A DNA stretch of 64,000 nucleotides from Chryseobacterium sp. 52 (GCF_002754245.1 NZ_PEEX01000001.1:4444001-4508000), one strand, 5' to 3'; shown: positions 33,721 through 42,467, numbered from the stretch's first letter. Translations and numbers: made by a program. The notes: generated from the sequence alone by a model not told the origin.

Positions 33721-33748
33721 GCGGCAAAAATCAAATGATTTTTGCCGC
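33721..33748 (+). terminator. Terminator after porX
   Basis: A perfect 13-base stem (GCGGCAAAAATCA with its complement) at 33721-33733 and 33736-33748, loop AA, followed by TTCTTTTT. It is 37 bases after the porX stop. Confidence 0.9.
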
Positions 33749-33805
33749 TTCTTTTTACAACCACTTTTAATACTCTCAAAGAGTTCATATCTTAGCAAAA
33801 AAACA

Positions 33806-34099
33806 ATGTTTATTATTTCGCTGACTTATAAGACTTCCTTAGAACATGTAGAACGTTTTATTCCGGAACACAATGATTTTCTGGAAAGATATTACAGCTC
33901 CGGAAATTTTATTGCTTCAGGAAGGAAAGATCCCAGGACAGGAGGAATTATTCTGGCTCAGGCAGACTCTAAGGATGAAGCCGAACAGATTATTAAGGAG
34001 GATCCTTTCTATATTCATCAGATAGCGGATTATGATATCATTGAATTTATTCCATCAAAATATAACGAACATTTTAAATTTTTTATCAAAAACTCATGA
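33806..34099 (+). CDS. YciI-like protein
   Basis: The 97-residue protein from the ATG at 33806 has the YCII fold pattern: MFIISLTYKTSLEHVERFIPEHNDFLERYYSSG, SGRKDPRTGGIILAQADS and AEQIIKEDPFY. The His of PEHNDF and the Asp of KEDPF are the usual conserved polar residues. The family is related to muconolactone isomerases and small dehydrochlorinases, with a general function unknown. The frame is open to 33647 but that extension lies across the porX terminator. A near-consensus -7 box (TATCTTAG) is at 33788-33795. Its stop overlaps the xthA start by four bases (ATGA). Confidence 0.85.
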   Translation: MFIISLTYKTSLEHVERFIPEHNDFLERYYSSGNFIASGRKDPRTGGIILAQADSKDEAEQIIKEDPFYIHQIADYDIIEFIPSKYNEHFKFFIKNS

Positions 34100-34860
34100 G
34101 GTTAATCACTTATAACGTCAACGGAATCAGGGCTGCTTTTACGAAAGATTTTTTAGGCTGGCTGAAGACTGCTGATCCGGATATTGTCTGTATTCAGGAG
34201 AGTAAAGCAGGAAACGATCAGATTGATATTGAAAGTCTTGAAAAAATAGGTTACCATAGTTATTGGCATTCTGCAGTAAGAAAAGGCTATAGCGGTGTAG
34301 GAATTGCGTCAAAAATCAAACCTAATCATATTGAATACGGATGTGGTATTGAAAGCTACGATAATGAAGGCAGGATCATCCGTGCGGATTTTGACGGGTA
34401 TTCCGTAATTTCTGTCTATGTCCCTTCCGCCAGTAATATTGAAAGGCTGGAATTTAAGATGCAGTTCTGCCACGATTTCCTGACTTATATAAAGGAATTA
34501 AGAAAAACGATCCCTAACCTTGTTATTTCGGGAGATTTCAATATATGTCATGAAGCTATCGATATTCACGATCCGATCCGTTTAAAGAACGTTTCCGGCT
34601 TTCTACCGATGGAAAGAGAATGGATGACAAGTTTTATCGAAGAATGTGAACTGATTGACAGTTTCAGGTTTTTTAATAATGAGCCGGATAATTATACCTG
34701 GTGGAGCTACAGACAGAATTCCAGAGCTAAGAACAAAGGCTGGAGGCTGGATTATAATTTTGCCACCTATACGTTAAAAGACAAGCTCTCAAGAGCAGTC
34801 ATTTTAAAGGAGGCTGTACATTCGGACCACTGCCCTGCTTTATTAGAATTGAACGTCTAG
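34096..34860 (+). CDS. xthA: Exodeoxyribonuclease III / AP endonuclease
   Basis: The 254-residue protein is an exonuclease-endonuclease-phosphatase fold enzyme: MRLITYNVNGIRAA, IVCIQESKAG with metal-binding Glu, SGDFNICH with catalytic Asp-Asn, WWSYRQNSRAKNKGWRLDY and a final SDHCPALLEL with the catalytic His. It cleaves DNA at abasic sites and degrades 3' ends during base-excision repair. It starts inside the last codon of the YciI-like gene (ATGA overlap), so the two are translationally coupled. Confidence 0.93.
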   Translation: MRLITYNVNGIRAAFTKDFLGWLKTADPDIVCIQESKAGNDQIDIESLEKIGYHSYWHSAVRKGYSGVGIASKIKPNHIEYGCGIESYDNEGRIIRADFDGYSVISVYVPSASNIERLEFKMQFCHDFLTYIKELRKTIPNLVISGDFNICHEAIDIHDPIRLKNVSGFLPMEREWMTSFIEECELIDSFRFFNNEPDNYTWWSYRQNSRAKNKGWRLDYNFATYTLKDKLSRAVILKEAVHSDHCPALLELNV

Positions 34861-34885
34861 AAAGAAGCGCGACAACATACAAAAC

Positions 34886-34914
34886 AAAAAGCCAGCTGAA
34901 TCAGCTGGCTTTTT
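34886..34914. terminator. Bidirectional terminator between xthA and rlpA
   Basis: A 14-base stem, AAAAAGCCAGCTGA (34886-34899) paired with 34901-34914, with a minimal apex. T or A tracts flank it on both sides, so it can terminate both convergent genes. Confidence 0.9.
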
Positions 34915-34932
34915 TAAATTTAAATCATAAAT

Positions 34933-35304
34933 TTAGTCGACAATTTCATATTCAACCGGAATAGTACCATGATTGATATCTCCGATTTCATCGAACGCAG
35001 CTTTAGAAATATCTAATGCTCTTGATGCATGGAAAGGCCCTCTATCATTAATCTTCACTATCACCTGTTTTCCATTGTTCAGATTGGTAACTTTAATATT
35101 AGTCCCAAACGGAAGCGTTCTGTTTGCAGCGGTGAACTTTGAATTACTAAAGATCTCTCCGCTTGCTGTTTTTCTACCATTAAACTTATCGTGGTAGTAC
35201 GATGCATAACTTGTTTTCTTCGCATCTAAGGTATTACCTGTAAAAGAATAAACACCTAAGGTTGAAATCATCATTATGATTACGAGAATGAATCTTTTCA
35301 TCAT
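34933..35304 (-). CDS. RlpA-like septal-ring protein with DPBB domain
   Basis: The 123-residue protein has a signal peptide (hydrophobic residues 4-20, SFTG after it) and a double-psi beta-barrel domain beginning ASYYHDKFNGRKTASGE and including FGTNIKVTNLNNGKQV and KINDRGPFHASRALDISKAAF. These are the conserved motifs of RlpA, a lytic transglycosylase that acts on denuded glycan strands in E. coli-type systems. It lacks a SPOR domain, so it is the short type. Two adjacent ATG codons exist; either fits. It has its own -7 box and possibly an upstream GTTAA site array. Confidence 0.88.
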   Translation of the reverse strand: MMKRFILVIIMMISTLGVYSFTGNTLDAKKTSYASYYHDKFNGRKTASGEIFSNSKFTAANRTLPFGTNIKVTNLNNGKQVIVKINDRGPFHASRALDISKAAFDEIGDINHGTIPVEYEIVD

Positions 35305-35330
35305 CTTGAATTTTATTGGTTTTGACGGAG

Positions 35331-35338
35331 CAAAAGTA
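35331..35338 (-). promoter_or_regulatory. -7 promoter element for the rlpA-like gene
   Basis: TACTTTTG on the minus strand, exact TAnnTTTG, 26 bases before the ATG. The -33 region has no TTG. Several GTTAA words follow further upstream. Confidence 0.5.
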
Positions 35339-35369
35339 TAAGGAATGTTGTAAAGTCCCTACTCGATAT

Positions 35370-35494
35370 GTTAAAAACTGTTAACAAAAACAAAATTATA
35401 TGTTAACAAAGCCTGTAAGTTCCTATTAACAGGGGTTTTAGACTACATTGTTAAAAAACGTTAAAAAAACAGGTCAAAAGTTAACATAATTAAC
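35370..35494. other. Cluster of GTTAA(C) words upstream of the rlpA-like gene
   Basis: GTTAA occurs at 35370, 35380, 35402, 35450, 35460 and 35480, and three of these are the palindrome GTTAAC (35380, 35402, 35480). Additional ATTAAC words are near 35426 and 35489. The 640-base gap 35305-35944 otherwise holds the rlpA -7 box, a terminator at 35895-35924 and no gene. The AT-rich setting makes such words partly expected by chance. Confidence 0.35.
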
Positions 35495-35894
35495 TTATTG
35501 GTTCAAAAATTCAAAATTCAAAATATAAAACAATCTGATAATCAATACTTTACACAAATCATGAAAATCAAGTAAAAGAGGTGAAGTCATTCTTAAAAAT
35601 TAAAAACTTTAAGATCCTCAATGCATAGAACAGTTTTGATAGAAGCCATTTAAGGTGATTAGATATGAACGGCTATTCATATTTTAACAGTGGTTTTTTA
35701 ACAGTCAAATGAATTACCCTATAAATTACCTATTAAAAATCTCATTATTTACTCTTCATTTCTATACGCTATCTTTGATTATGATCAAATTGGATACCAT
35801 TAGCATGTCCTGAATTCCAATAACCATAATTTATTTCTATTTAAATCTCTTCACTTAAACTTCAAATAACAGTATTCTATAGCTGATTAAAAAC

Positions 35895-35924
35895 AAAAAA
35901 CCAATGATCACTCATTGGTTTTTT
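35895..35924. terminator. Terminator of the secreted-protein pair
   Basis: Arms AAAAAACCAATGA (35895-35907) and TCATTGGTTTTTT (35912-35924) around TCAC. It lies 21 bases beyond the stop at 35945 of the minus-strand gene and can act in both directions. Confidence 0.88.
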
Positions 35925-35944
35925 TATATAATTCAATAAAGAAT

Positions 35945-36685
35945 TTATTTAATATACTCTACAATATAATCATAGTTTCCTGCCGGATAAACTACAGAAA
36001 TACTAGGAGATCCTGTAATAAGGTTTCCTGTTGCGATATCATAAGAATATACATTGTTATCATATACGCTACCCGTTCCTGCCTTATAAATGGTTACTTT
36101 GTATACAGAAGCTGTACTGCTTGCAGGGATAATGATAGGCCCCGGCGTGTACGCTGTAGGCGTAGTAGAAGATCCACTCGCTGTAAACTGTCCTTTTTTA
36201 GCAAAAACCTGCTTGCTTTCTACTGATCTGGTTGTAATAGTTTCTGTTTGTAAGATATTTTCTTTACCTCCGTCTCCGATAATTGGTTTCCATGTTCCTC
36301 CTGTGTTAGTAGCAGATTTATTATCATAATACCAGAAACCTGCAGTAAGTGTACCTTGAGTACCTCCAACTCCTGCAACACCACTAGTAGCCGTATTGTA
36401 AACAATCATTCCGTCGAAACGTGTAGGATAGTTATTTGGGATACCTGTAGTAGCTGAAAAGCTAAAAGCTGTAAATGTAGTTAGGTCTGTTCTAGGGAAC
36501 AGCATACCTTTACCAATATTACTACTTGAGTTTACCGTAATATTCGAAGATGCATCTACAAAAGCTGAACTGTTTGGAGCAGCTGAGTTTGCATTTGAGT
36601 TAACAATTCTTATCTGTGCAAAAGACAAACTAACTCCGGCTGCCAATAATACAACAGCTAAAAATCTATTTGTGAATTTTTTCAT
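35945..36685 (-). CDS. Secreted protein, paralogue of the upstream gene product
   Basis: The 246-residue product has a signal peptide (MKKFTNRFLAVVLLAAGVSLSFAQ) and a middle with GKGMLFPRTDLTTFTAF, DGMIVYNTATSG, GFWYYDNKSATNTGGTWKP. The rest is Thr/Ser/Gly-rich and ends in VVYPAGNYDYIVEYIK. The motif set (xLxPRxxL, GxxVYN, GFxYYD...W) recurs in the neighbouring 36712-37377 product, so the two are relatives. This type of repeat-poor secreted protein is common in flavobacteria; function unknown, perhaps a surface-layer or adhesin component. It lies 26 bases after its paralogue and both end at a shared terminator. Confidence 0.75.
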   Translation of the reverse strand: MKKFTNRFLAVVLLAAGVSLSFAQIRIVNSNANSAAPNSSAFVDASSNITVNSSSNIGKGMLFPRTDLTTFTAFSFSATTGIPNNYPTRFDGMIVYNTATSGVAGVGGTQGTLTAGFWYYDNKSATNTGGTWKPIIGDGGKENILQTETITTRSVESKQVFAKKGQFTASGSSTTPTAYTPGPIIIPASSTASVYKVTIYKAGTGSVYDNNVYSYDIATGNLITGSPSISVVYPAGNYDYIVEYIK

Positions 36686-36711
36686 TACCTTAATTTTTAA
36701 ATGTTATACAA

Positions 36712-37377
36712 TTAGAATCCTGTTAAATATGACCAAGATCCGGCACCCGAACCACCTAAATACATTAGGATTGCCCCTTGAGATGGCTGAATTTGAGTAT
36801 TCGCAAGTTCTCTTGGAGCTGGTATAATATCAATTCCATTCTGGCCTCTGTTAGTTATATACAGCCTCTTTCCTATTGGAATACCAGCAGTAGGAAGCGT
36901 AACAGATTGACCTGACACAGATACATTGAATAAAATGGCATCTTCTGTAACAGGAACCACATAGCTTGAAGTTTGTTCTGCCGACACTACAAAAGCAGTT
37001 ACCGGTGCACCTCCACCTACAGCTTTCCAAACATTGTTACCTACAGTACCATCATAATAATAGAATCCTGTTGCAGTAACATTCACTGTTTTACCAGCTC
37101 CTGTACCACCTAAACCGTTAACAAATACAAGGGCACCATCTTGAGCACTTGGAGTACCAGCTGTACCATCAAGGTACGCTGTGTTTTTAGCTTCTAACTG
37201 AGCTCTTGACAAACGAGGGACTAGTAAGGCATCAGGTCTTGTATTATCAGTAGTATTAGCTACTACGTCTAACGTTGCGGAAGGTGTAGTCGTGTTAATC
37301 CCTACACGTCCCTGCTGAGCCTTGGAAACTACCGAAAGGCCAACGAGCATCGTCGCTGTTAATAAAAATTTTTTCAT
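36712..37377 (-). CDS. Secreted protein with VGINTxxPSATLDV motif
   Basis: The 221-residue product has a signal peptide (MKKFLLTATMLVGLSVVSKAQ) followed by GRVGINTTTPSATLDVVA, a motif shared by many Bacteroidetes surface proteins and some phage fibre-like proteins. It then has DALLVPRLSRAQLEAKN, GALVFVNGLGG, ATGFYYYDGTVGNNVWKAVGGG, and a final beta-rich part. No T9SS or adhesin domain is certain. It shares its architecture with the downstream gene and is the first of the pair. The 355-base gap 37378-37732 upstream is AT-rich and has a TAAATTTG box on the minus strand at 37534-37541, too far away to be sure. Confidence 0.75.
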   Translation of the reverse strand: MKKFLLTATMLVGLSVVSKAQQGRVGINTTTPSATLDVVANTTDNTRPDALLVPRLSRAQLEAKNTAYLDGTAGTPSAQDGALVFVNGLGGTGAGKTVNVTATGFYYYDGTVGNNVWKAVGGGAPVTAFVVSAEQTSSYVVPVTEDAILFNVSVSGQSVTLPTAGIPIGKRLYITNRGQNGIDIIPAPRELANTQIQPSQGAILMYLGGSGAGSWSYLTGF

Positions 37378-37732
37378 AAGTTTTTAAAGATTTAAATTAC
37401 ATTATTTTTCATCAATATTTCCAAAATGGAAAATGCATACCAACTTGTGCTTATTCTTTAGGCTTACTCATTTCAACCAAATTTTAATAGGCAACTGCCT
37501 GAAGCATTTGATTTTAAAACATTGCTTATTGCGCAAATTTAAGACATAATTTTCAAATTTATTCATTTTATATAAAAAAAATAAATGACTTTTAAATAGT
37601 AAAACAATAAATAGCTGAAAATCAATATCATCAACAATTTGGCAATCGTATAAATAGTGTTAAATTTTATTAATATTTTAAATTATCCTTGAAAAAAATA
37701 ATTTTCTTTTAATTGTTATAAAAGACAGGTTT

Positions 37733-39034
37733 TCAGATCAATTCTCCGTATAAATCAAACTCTTCTGCGGAAGTTATTCTTACCTCAGCAAAGTCTCCAA
37801 TTGAAATATAAGTTTCTTCAGCAGAAACCAGAACTGTATTATCTACATCCGGAGAATCATATTCTGTTCTTCCGATGAAATAATTCCCTTCTTTTCTGTC
37901 AAATACACATTTGAATGTTTTTCCGATCTTCTCCTGGTTCTTTTCCCACGAAATCTGTGACTGCAGCTCCATAATTTCTTCCACTCTCGCTTCTTTCACT
38001 TCGTGTGGGATATTATCTTCCAGTACATAAGCACCGGTATTTTCCTCATGAGAGTAGGTAAAACATCCCAGTCTGTCAAATTTCTGTTCTCTTACCCAGT
38101 CTTTCAGTTCCTGGAATATTTCTTCAGTTTCTCCCGGATAACCTACGATCAAAGTAGTTCTGACAGCCATATCCGGAACTTTTGCTCTAAACTTGGCTAA
38201 TAATGCATTCGTTTTTTCATGAGTGGTTCCACGCTTCATGGATTTCAACAGCTCAGAATTAATATGCTGAAGGGGAATATCTATATAATTGCAGACTTTA
38301 GGTTCTTCGCGGATAATATCCAAAACATCTTCAGGAAAACCGCTTGGGAAAGCATAATGAAGACGGATCCATTCTATCCCTTCAACTTTCACCAATTCTT
38401 TTAAAAGTTCTCCAAGTGCACGTTTTTTATAAATATCAAGACCATAATACGTAAGATCCTGTGCAATAAGAATAATTTCTTTTGTTCCTTTTTTTGCCAG
38501 TTTCTGAGTTTCTAAAACCAATTTTTCAATAGGAGTAGATACATGTCCCCCTCTCATCAATGGAATGGCACAGAAAGAACAAGGCCTGTCACAGCCTTCT
38601 GAAATTTTAAGGTATGCGTAATGTTTAGGAGTTGTGGTAAGTCTCTCTCCTACCAGCTCATGTTTGTAATCTGCACCAAGGTGCTTTAACAAAATAGGAA
38701 GATCTCTTGTCCCAAAATACTGATCTACATCAGGAATCTCTTTAATAAGATCCGGCTTATATCTTTCGGAAAGGCAACCAGTAACAAAAACTTTCTCAAC
38801 TTCGCCTCTGTTTTTCGCTTCTACATACTCCAGGATGGTATTGATAGATTCTTCTTTTGCATTATCAATAAATCCGCATGTGTTGATCACTACAATATCT
38901 CCGCGGTCTTCATGAACCACTTCCTTACCGTTAGCTTTCAGCTGGCTCATTAATACTTCAGAATCATATACATTCTTGGAGCATCCAAGTGTAACCACAT
39001 TGATTTTCTTCTTCCCTACAGATTTTGTACGCAT
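37733..39034 (-). CDS. rimO: Ribosomal protein S12 methylthiotransferase
   Basis: From the ATG at 39034 the protein is 433 residues (the frame is open to 39121, but that part lies across the terminator and promoter). The UPF0004 domain starts NVVTLGCSKNVYDSE, the radical-SAM cluster motif is GCDRPCSFC (Cys-x3-Cys-x2-Cys) followed by AIPLMRGGHVS, and a C-terminal TRAM domain ends SAEEFDLYGELI. RimO adds a methylthio group to an aspartate of S12 using S-adenosylmethionine. The RRGG-like motif and length separate it from the tRNA enzyme MiaB. Its promoter follows the glycan-operon terminator. Confidence 0.95.
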   Translation of the reverse strand: MRTKSVGKKKINVVTLGCSKNVYDSEVLMSQLKANGKEVVHEDRGDIVVINTCGFIDNAKEESINTILEYVEAKNRGEVEKVFVTGCLSERYKPDLIKEIPDVDQYFGTRDLPILLKHLGADYKHELVGERLTTTPKHYAYLKISEGCDRPCSFCAIPLMRGGHVSTPIEKLVLETQKLAKKGTKEIILIAQDLTYYGLDIYKKRALGELLKELVKVEGIEWIRLHYAFPSGFPEDVLDIIREEPKVCNYIDIPLQHINSELLKSMKRGTTHEKTNALLAKFRAKVPDMAVRTTLIVGYPGETEEIFQELKDWVREQKFDRLGCFTYSHEENTGAYVLEDNIPHEVKEARVEEIMELQSQISWEKNQEKIGKTFKCVFDRKEGNYFIGRTEYDSPDVDNTVLVSAEETYISIGDFAEVRITSAEEFDLYGELI

Positions 39035-39053
39035 CGTTTTGATTTTGAGTGTG

Positions 39054-39087
39054 CAAAGATACAAAATAATAAAAGAGTAGTGGTCAA
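39054..39087 (-). promoter_or_regulatory. Promoter of rimO
   Basis: On the minus strand TTG (39087-39085) and TATCTTTG (39061-39054) are 23 bases apart, at the upper limit of the normal 17-23 range. The ATG is 19 bases after the -7 box. Confidence 0.6.
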
Positions 39088-39093
39088 AAAATA

Positions 39094-39118
39094 AAAACCA
39101 CTTCAGGAAAGTGGTTTT
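39094..39118 (-). terminator. Terminator of the polysaccharide operon
   Basis: Arms AAAACCACTT (39094-39103) and AAGTGGTTTT (39109-39118) around CAGGA; on the minus strand TTTTTATTTTTT follows. It lies 11 bases after the rmlC stop, at the end of more than 24 kb of same-strand glycan genes. Confidence 0.85.
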
Positions 39119-39129
39119 CAAGGTTTTAT

Positions 39130-39675
39130 TTAAAAGTTTTTCTCTTTGAAGCCTGGAGCAACCAGATCTTTTTCAGAAAGTATCATATCTTTTTGATCTA
39201 TTTTCCAGTCTATCATGAGATCCGGATCATTGAATTTCACACTTCCTTCAGATTCTTTATTATAAAAATTATCGCATTTGTATGAAAAAACAGCTGTTTC
39301 GCTCAATACTGAAAATCCGTGACCAAATCCTCTGGGAACATACATCTGTATTTTATTTTCTGCGGTAAGTTCTATCCCGAACCATTGTCCAAATGTTGGA
39401 GAATCTTCTCTAAGGTCTACTGCAACGTCCCATACTCTTCCTTCCAAACACGAAACTAATTTTGCCTGAGCATGTTCTCCTTTCTGTAAATGAAGTCCTC
39501 TGAGAACTCCGCAGGAAGATTTTGAAATATTATCCTGCACGAAATGGCCGTTCATGCCTGTAAGTTCTTCAAATTTTTTTTCATTGAATTTTTCAAAGAA
39601 ATAGCCTCTGTCGTCTTCAAATATAGTGGGTTCTATGATATAACAATCCTTAAGCGGGGTTTCTTTTATTTTCAT
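39130..39675 (-). CDS. rfbC: dTDP-4-dehydrorhamnose 3,5-epimerase
   Basis: The 181-residue cupin begins MKIKETPLKDCYIIEPTIFEDDRGYFFE; the catalytic histidine is in RGLHLQKGEHAQAKLV and the tyrosine-containing motif in VPRGFGHGFSVLSETAVFSYKCDNFYNKES. It epimerises dTDP-4-keto-6-deoxyglucose to the L-rhamnose precursor. RmlA, RmlB and RmlD are not in the window. It is the last gene of the glycan operon, before the terminator. Confidence 0.92.
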   Translation of the reverse strand: MKIKETPLKDCYIIEPTIFEDDRGYFFEKFNEKKFEELTGMNGHFVQDNISKSSCGVLRGLHLQKGEHAQAKLVSCLEGRVWDVAVDLREDSPTFGQWFGIELTAENKIQMYVPRGFGHGFSVLSETAVFSYKCDNFYNKESEGSVKFNDPDLMIDWKIDQKDMILSEKDLVAPGFKEKNF

Positions 39676-39708
39676 GTTTTAATAGTTTAAGAAAGCTTTG
39701 GTCAGTTT

Positions 39709-40278
39709 TTATTTTAAAATGACGACTAATGTTTTCCACATAATCTTCATATCATTTTTCAAAGACCTATTTTTAAGGTATAACAAATTCATTTTTACTT
39801 TATGAGGAAAAAGTACCTCATCATTATATTTTAAGGGATCATCCTGATTTTTCAGCAGGCTTTCTTCATTTCTGTATTCTATACTTGCTTCGCATGTAAG
39901 TCCGGGTTTTAATTCCAGGACTTCCCTGTCTGTACCTTTCAGTCTGTCATAGTATCCTTCGATATCAGGTCTTGGGCCTACAAAGCTCATATCCCCTTTT
40001 AGAATATTGAAAAGCTGTGGCAGCTCATCCAGTTTTAATTTTCTCAATGTCAGCCCAGTTTTAGAACAGGCTCTTTTTTTTCTATGAATTGTTCTTAATT
40101 TATAGATCATAAAAGGTTTCCCATACTGCCCTATTCTTTTCTGGACAAATAATCCACCGGAAGCGGTATCAATTCCTGCTATGAAGATTAACATAATGAG
40201 TAACGGCATCAGGAAAACAATCAAAATTAAAGCTAATGTAGCATCAAAAATGTTTTTCCAATATTTATACTGACTCAT
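39709..40278 (-). CDS. Short initiating sugar-1-phosphate transferase (PglC-like)
   Basis: The 189-residue protein has one N-terminal membrane segment (about residues 10-35) and the bacterial sugar transferase domain with FVQKRIGQYGKPFMIYKLRT, LDELPQLFNILKGDMSFVGPRPD and LKPGLTCEASIEY. This minimal form corresponds to PglC, which loads the first sugar phosphate onto undecaprenyl phosphate. The DELPQ and GPRP motifs are intact. A second such enzyme is encoded at 44044, unusual within one locus. It is followed by the epimerase gene. Confidence 0.88.
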   Translation of the reverse strand: MSQYKYWKNIFDATLALILIVFLMPLLIMLIFIAGIDTASGGLFVQKRIGQYGKPFMIYKLRTIHRKKRACSKTGLTLRKLKLDELPQLFNILKGDMSFVGPRPDIEGYYDRLKGTDREVLELKPGLTCEASIEYRNEESLLKNQDDPLKYNDEVLFPHKVKMNLLYLKNRSLKNDMKIMWKTLVVILK

Positions 40279-40294
40279 GGGCTGCCCTGAAATA

Positions 40295-41431
40295 TTAAGA
40301 TGCGAAATAAGACTTAATTACGTAAGCAATTCTTTCTCTTTCTTCATCTGACAGGTTAGATCCTGAAGGTAAACACAGGCCATTATCAAACAGTTTCTCA
40401 GAAACATTTGTTCCATAATAAGGTGTATTTTCAAAAACGGGCTGCAAATGCATCGGTTTCCATAAAGGTCTTGATTCTATATTATCCTCCAAGAAAGTCA
40501 ATCTAAGGCTTTCTCTGTCTTTCCCGGTCATTTCAGGATCTACGATAATAGCAGAAAGCCAGTGATTTGAATAATAGTCATCAGCGGGCTCAGAAAATAC
40601 AGTTACACCGTTTATATCTTTGAAGAGCTCTACGTAGAAATCATGCATTGCTCTTCTTGCTGCCACTCTGTCTTTAAGAACTTCCATCTGACCGCGTCCA
40701 ATTCCGGCTACAATATTGCTCATTCTATAATTGAAACCAATATGAGAATGCTGATAATGAGGAGCATTGTCCCTTGCCTGAGTAGAAAGAAAAACTATTT
40801 TATCTTTGTCTTCCTGAGTATGGCATACTAAAGCTCCTCCTCCTGAAGTTGTTATAATTTTATTTCCATTAAAACTCAAAATACCGAAACGTCCGAATGT
40901 TCCACATGCCTTTCCTTTATAGGAAGATCCTAGAGCTTCTGCCGCATCTTCAATAACTTCAATCTGAAATTCTTTAGCAATCGCAATAATCTCATCCATT
41001 TTTGCCGGCATCCCATACAAATGAACCACGATAATTGCTTTTGGTTTTTTCCCTTTTTGAATTCTATCTTCTATTGCTTCTTTCAGAGCTTTGGGACACA
41101 TATTCCATGTATCAGATTCGCTGTCTATAAAAACAGGAATTGCTCCGCAATATGCAATAGGATTAGCAGAGGCAGAGAATGTCATTGACTGACAAATTAC
41201 CTCATCTCCATACTGAACCCCACATTCTATAAGGGCAAGGTGAAGTGCTGCTGTTCCTGCGGAAAGCGCAGCCGCTTTTACATTATTTCCCAGAAACTGT
41301 TCCAAATCGTCTTCAAATCCGTTTACATTGGGGCCCAGAGGTGCTACCCAGTTTTCTGCGAAAGCCTCGTTGATATATTTTAATTCGGTTCCTCCCATGT
41401 GTGGGGATGATAACCATATTTTATTTGCCAT
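40295..41431 (-). CDS. DegT/DnrJ-type sugar aminotransferase
   Basis: From the ATG at 41431 the enzyme is 378 residues. It has the PLP Schiff-base lysine in FNGNKIITTSGGGALV, the EDAAEALGSSYKGKACGTFG motif and the N-terminal LSSPHMGGTELKYINEAFAENWVAPLGPNVNGFE segment typical of aminotransferases making 4-amino sugars such as PglE. It transfers the amine from glutamate to a keto sugar nucleotide. The open frame continues upstream to 41509 but enters the FemAB-like gene. It is next to a PglC-like transferase, so a 4-amino-4-deoxy sugar may be the first residue. Confidence 0.9.
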   Translation of the reverse strand: MANKIWLSSPHMGGTELKYINEAFAENWVAPLGPNVNGFEDDLEQFLGNNVKAAALSAGTAALHLALIECGVQYGDEVICQSMTFSASANPIAYCGAIPVFIDSESDTWNMCPKALKEAIEDRIQKGKKPKAIIVVHLYGMPAKMDEIIAIAKEFQIEVIEDAAEALGSSYKGKACGTFGRFGILSFNGNKIITTSGGGALVCHTQEDKDKIVFLSTQARDNAPHYQHSHIGFNYRMSNIVAGIGRGQMEVLKDRVAARRAMHDFYVELFKDINGVTVFSEPADDYYSNHWLSAIIVDPEMTGKDRESLRLTFLEDNIESRPLWKPMHLQPVFENTPYYGTNVSEKLFDNGLCLPSGSNLSDEERERIAYVIKSYFAS

Positions 41432-41444
41432 ACTTTTATTTATT

Positions 41445-42467
41445 TTACTCACTGCGGTATAGTGGGAAAAAGTTACTGTTTTTGTCTTTAACTTTTTCTG
41501 AGAGTTCATTATATTTTAAATTATCAATGATGTACTGCCACACTCTAAAATTACATTGCTTATTTGAAAAACCAGATTTAAAACGAAAAAGAGAATCCAT
41601 ATCACTTCCTCCTACTCCACCCCCCAAATGCAAGGTTTCCATCTGCCTATTATTTCCCAGAAGTCTTGCTTCATCCAATATTAATTTCATAGGAGTTTCT
41701 TTAATATACTCCTCAGTAGTTCCCGCCAAATGATATTGCATTATTTTTTCAGTCATTGTAAAGATAGCTCCGGCTGTAACTTTGTTATCAAATTTGGCCA
41801 AGAGCAATTTACTATCAAAATCATTATTGTTTAGAAAAGAATTAAAATATTCTTTGGAAAAAAAGTATGCGGATGCAGCGTTTACACGCTCCATTGTTTC
41901 GTAATATATAGAAACAAAATCATCTATATCCTTTTGATTTTCTGCTTCGGTAACAATGAACCCTTTTCTTTTAAGCTGATTTATTTCTGACTTATTAGAT
42001 TTTCGATACTGAGCCCTTTGCTGATCAATAGGGAGAGTAAGGTCAATAGCTACAGTCTTATTAATGTCCATCACCTTTCCAAAGCCATCAAAGAATCCCT
42101 CATTTTCAATCAAGGGGTGTAATCTTGAAAATGCAGCAACAATAGAATTTTCCATGCAGTATTCATCAAATGAATTCTTAAAAAAAGCTTTGAAACCGGA
42201 ATCAAAATCGAAACGCTCTCTATTAGTCAATGGACCTGCATATCCATATACGGAAGTACAGTCAAATAAACCCGTTTCTCCAATTGGTCTTATTACCAGT
42301 GGTAAAGCAATAAAATCATTATTGTGATAGGCTACAAATAATTTATTGTTATAATTATTATCTATTGAATGGTAATATGATGTATGATGAAAATCATAGA
42401 CATCAGAAGATTTAACAATCTTATTCCATTCTGGCTGTGATCTATCTATAATCTCAAATCTATACAT
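41445..42467 (-). CDS. FemAB-like / GNAT-fold acyl or peptidyl transferase
   Basis: The 340-residue protein contains the double-GNAT core of the FemAB/BioF2-type family: YRKSNKSEINQLKRKGFIVTE, then FYETMERVNAASAYFFSKEYF and FTMTEKIMQYHLAGTTEEYIKETPMKLILDEA, with LHLGGGVGGSDMDSLFRFKSGF at the end. Members use aminoacyl-tRNA or acyl-CoA to modify aminosugars or peptidoglycan. In glycan loci they are thought to add amino acids or acyl groups to sugar amines. It follows the PLP-fold gene with an eight-base overlap; the start is ATG 42467 rather than TTG 42473. Confidence 0.75.
   Translation of the reverse strand: MYRFEIIDRSQPEWNKIVKSSDVYDFHHTSYYHSIDNNYNNKLFVAYHNNDFIALPLVIRPIGETGLFDCTSVYGYAGPLTNRERFDFDSGFKAFFKNSFDEYCMENSIVAAFSRLHPLIENEGFFDGFGKVMDINKTVAIDLTLPIDQQRAQYRKSNKSEINQLKRKGFIVTEAENQKDIDDFVSIYYETMERVNAASAYFFSKEYFNSFLNNNDFDSKLLLAKFDNKVTAGAIFTMTEKIMQYHLAGTTEEYIKETPMKLILDEARLLGNNRQMETLHLGGGVGGSDMDSLFRFKSGFSNKQCNFRVWQYIIDNLKYNELSEKVKDKNSNFFPLYRSE

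Noticed and set aside
33647..33805. Longer version of the YciI-like protein starting at 33647
   Set aside because: The extension crosses the porX stop and terminator and does not resemble the family; the ATG at 33806 starts the conserved domain.
37378..37732. 355-base AT-rich gap with a TAAATTTG box at 37534-37541
   Set aside because: The box is too far from the start codon (157 bases) and the region is so AT-rich that such matches are expected by chance; not called as a promoter.
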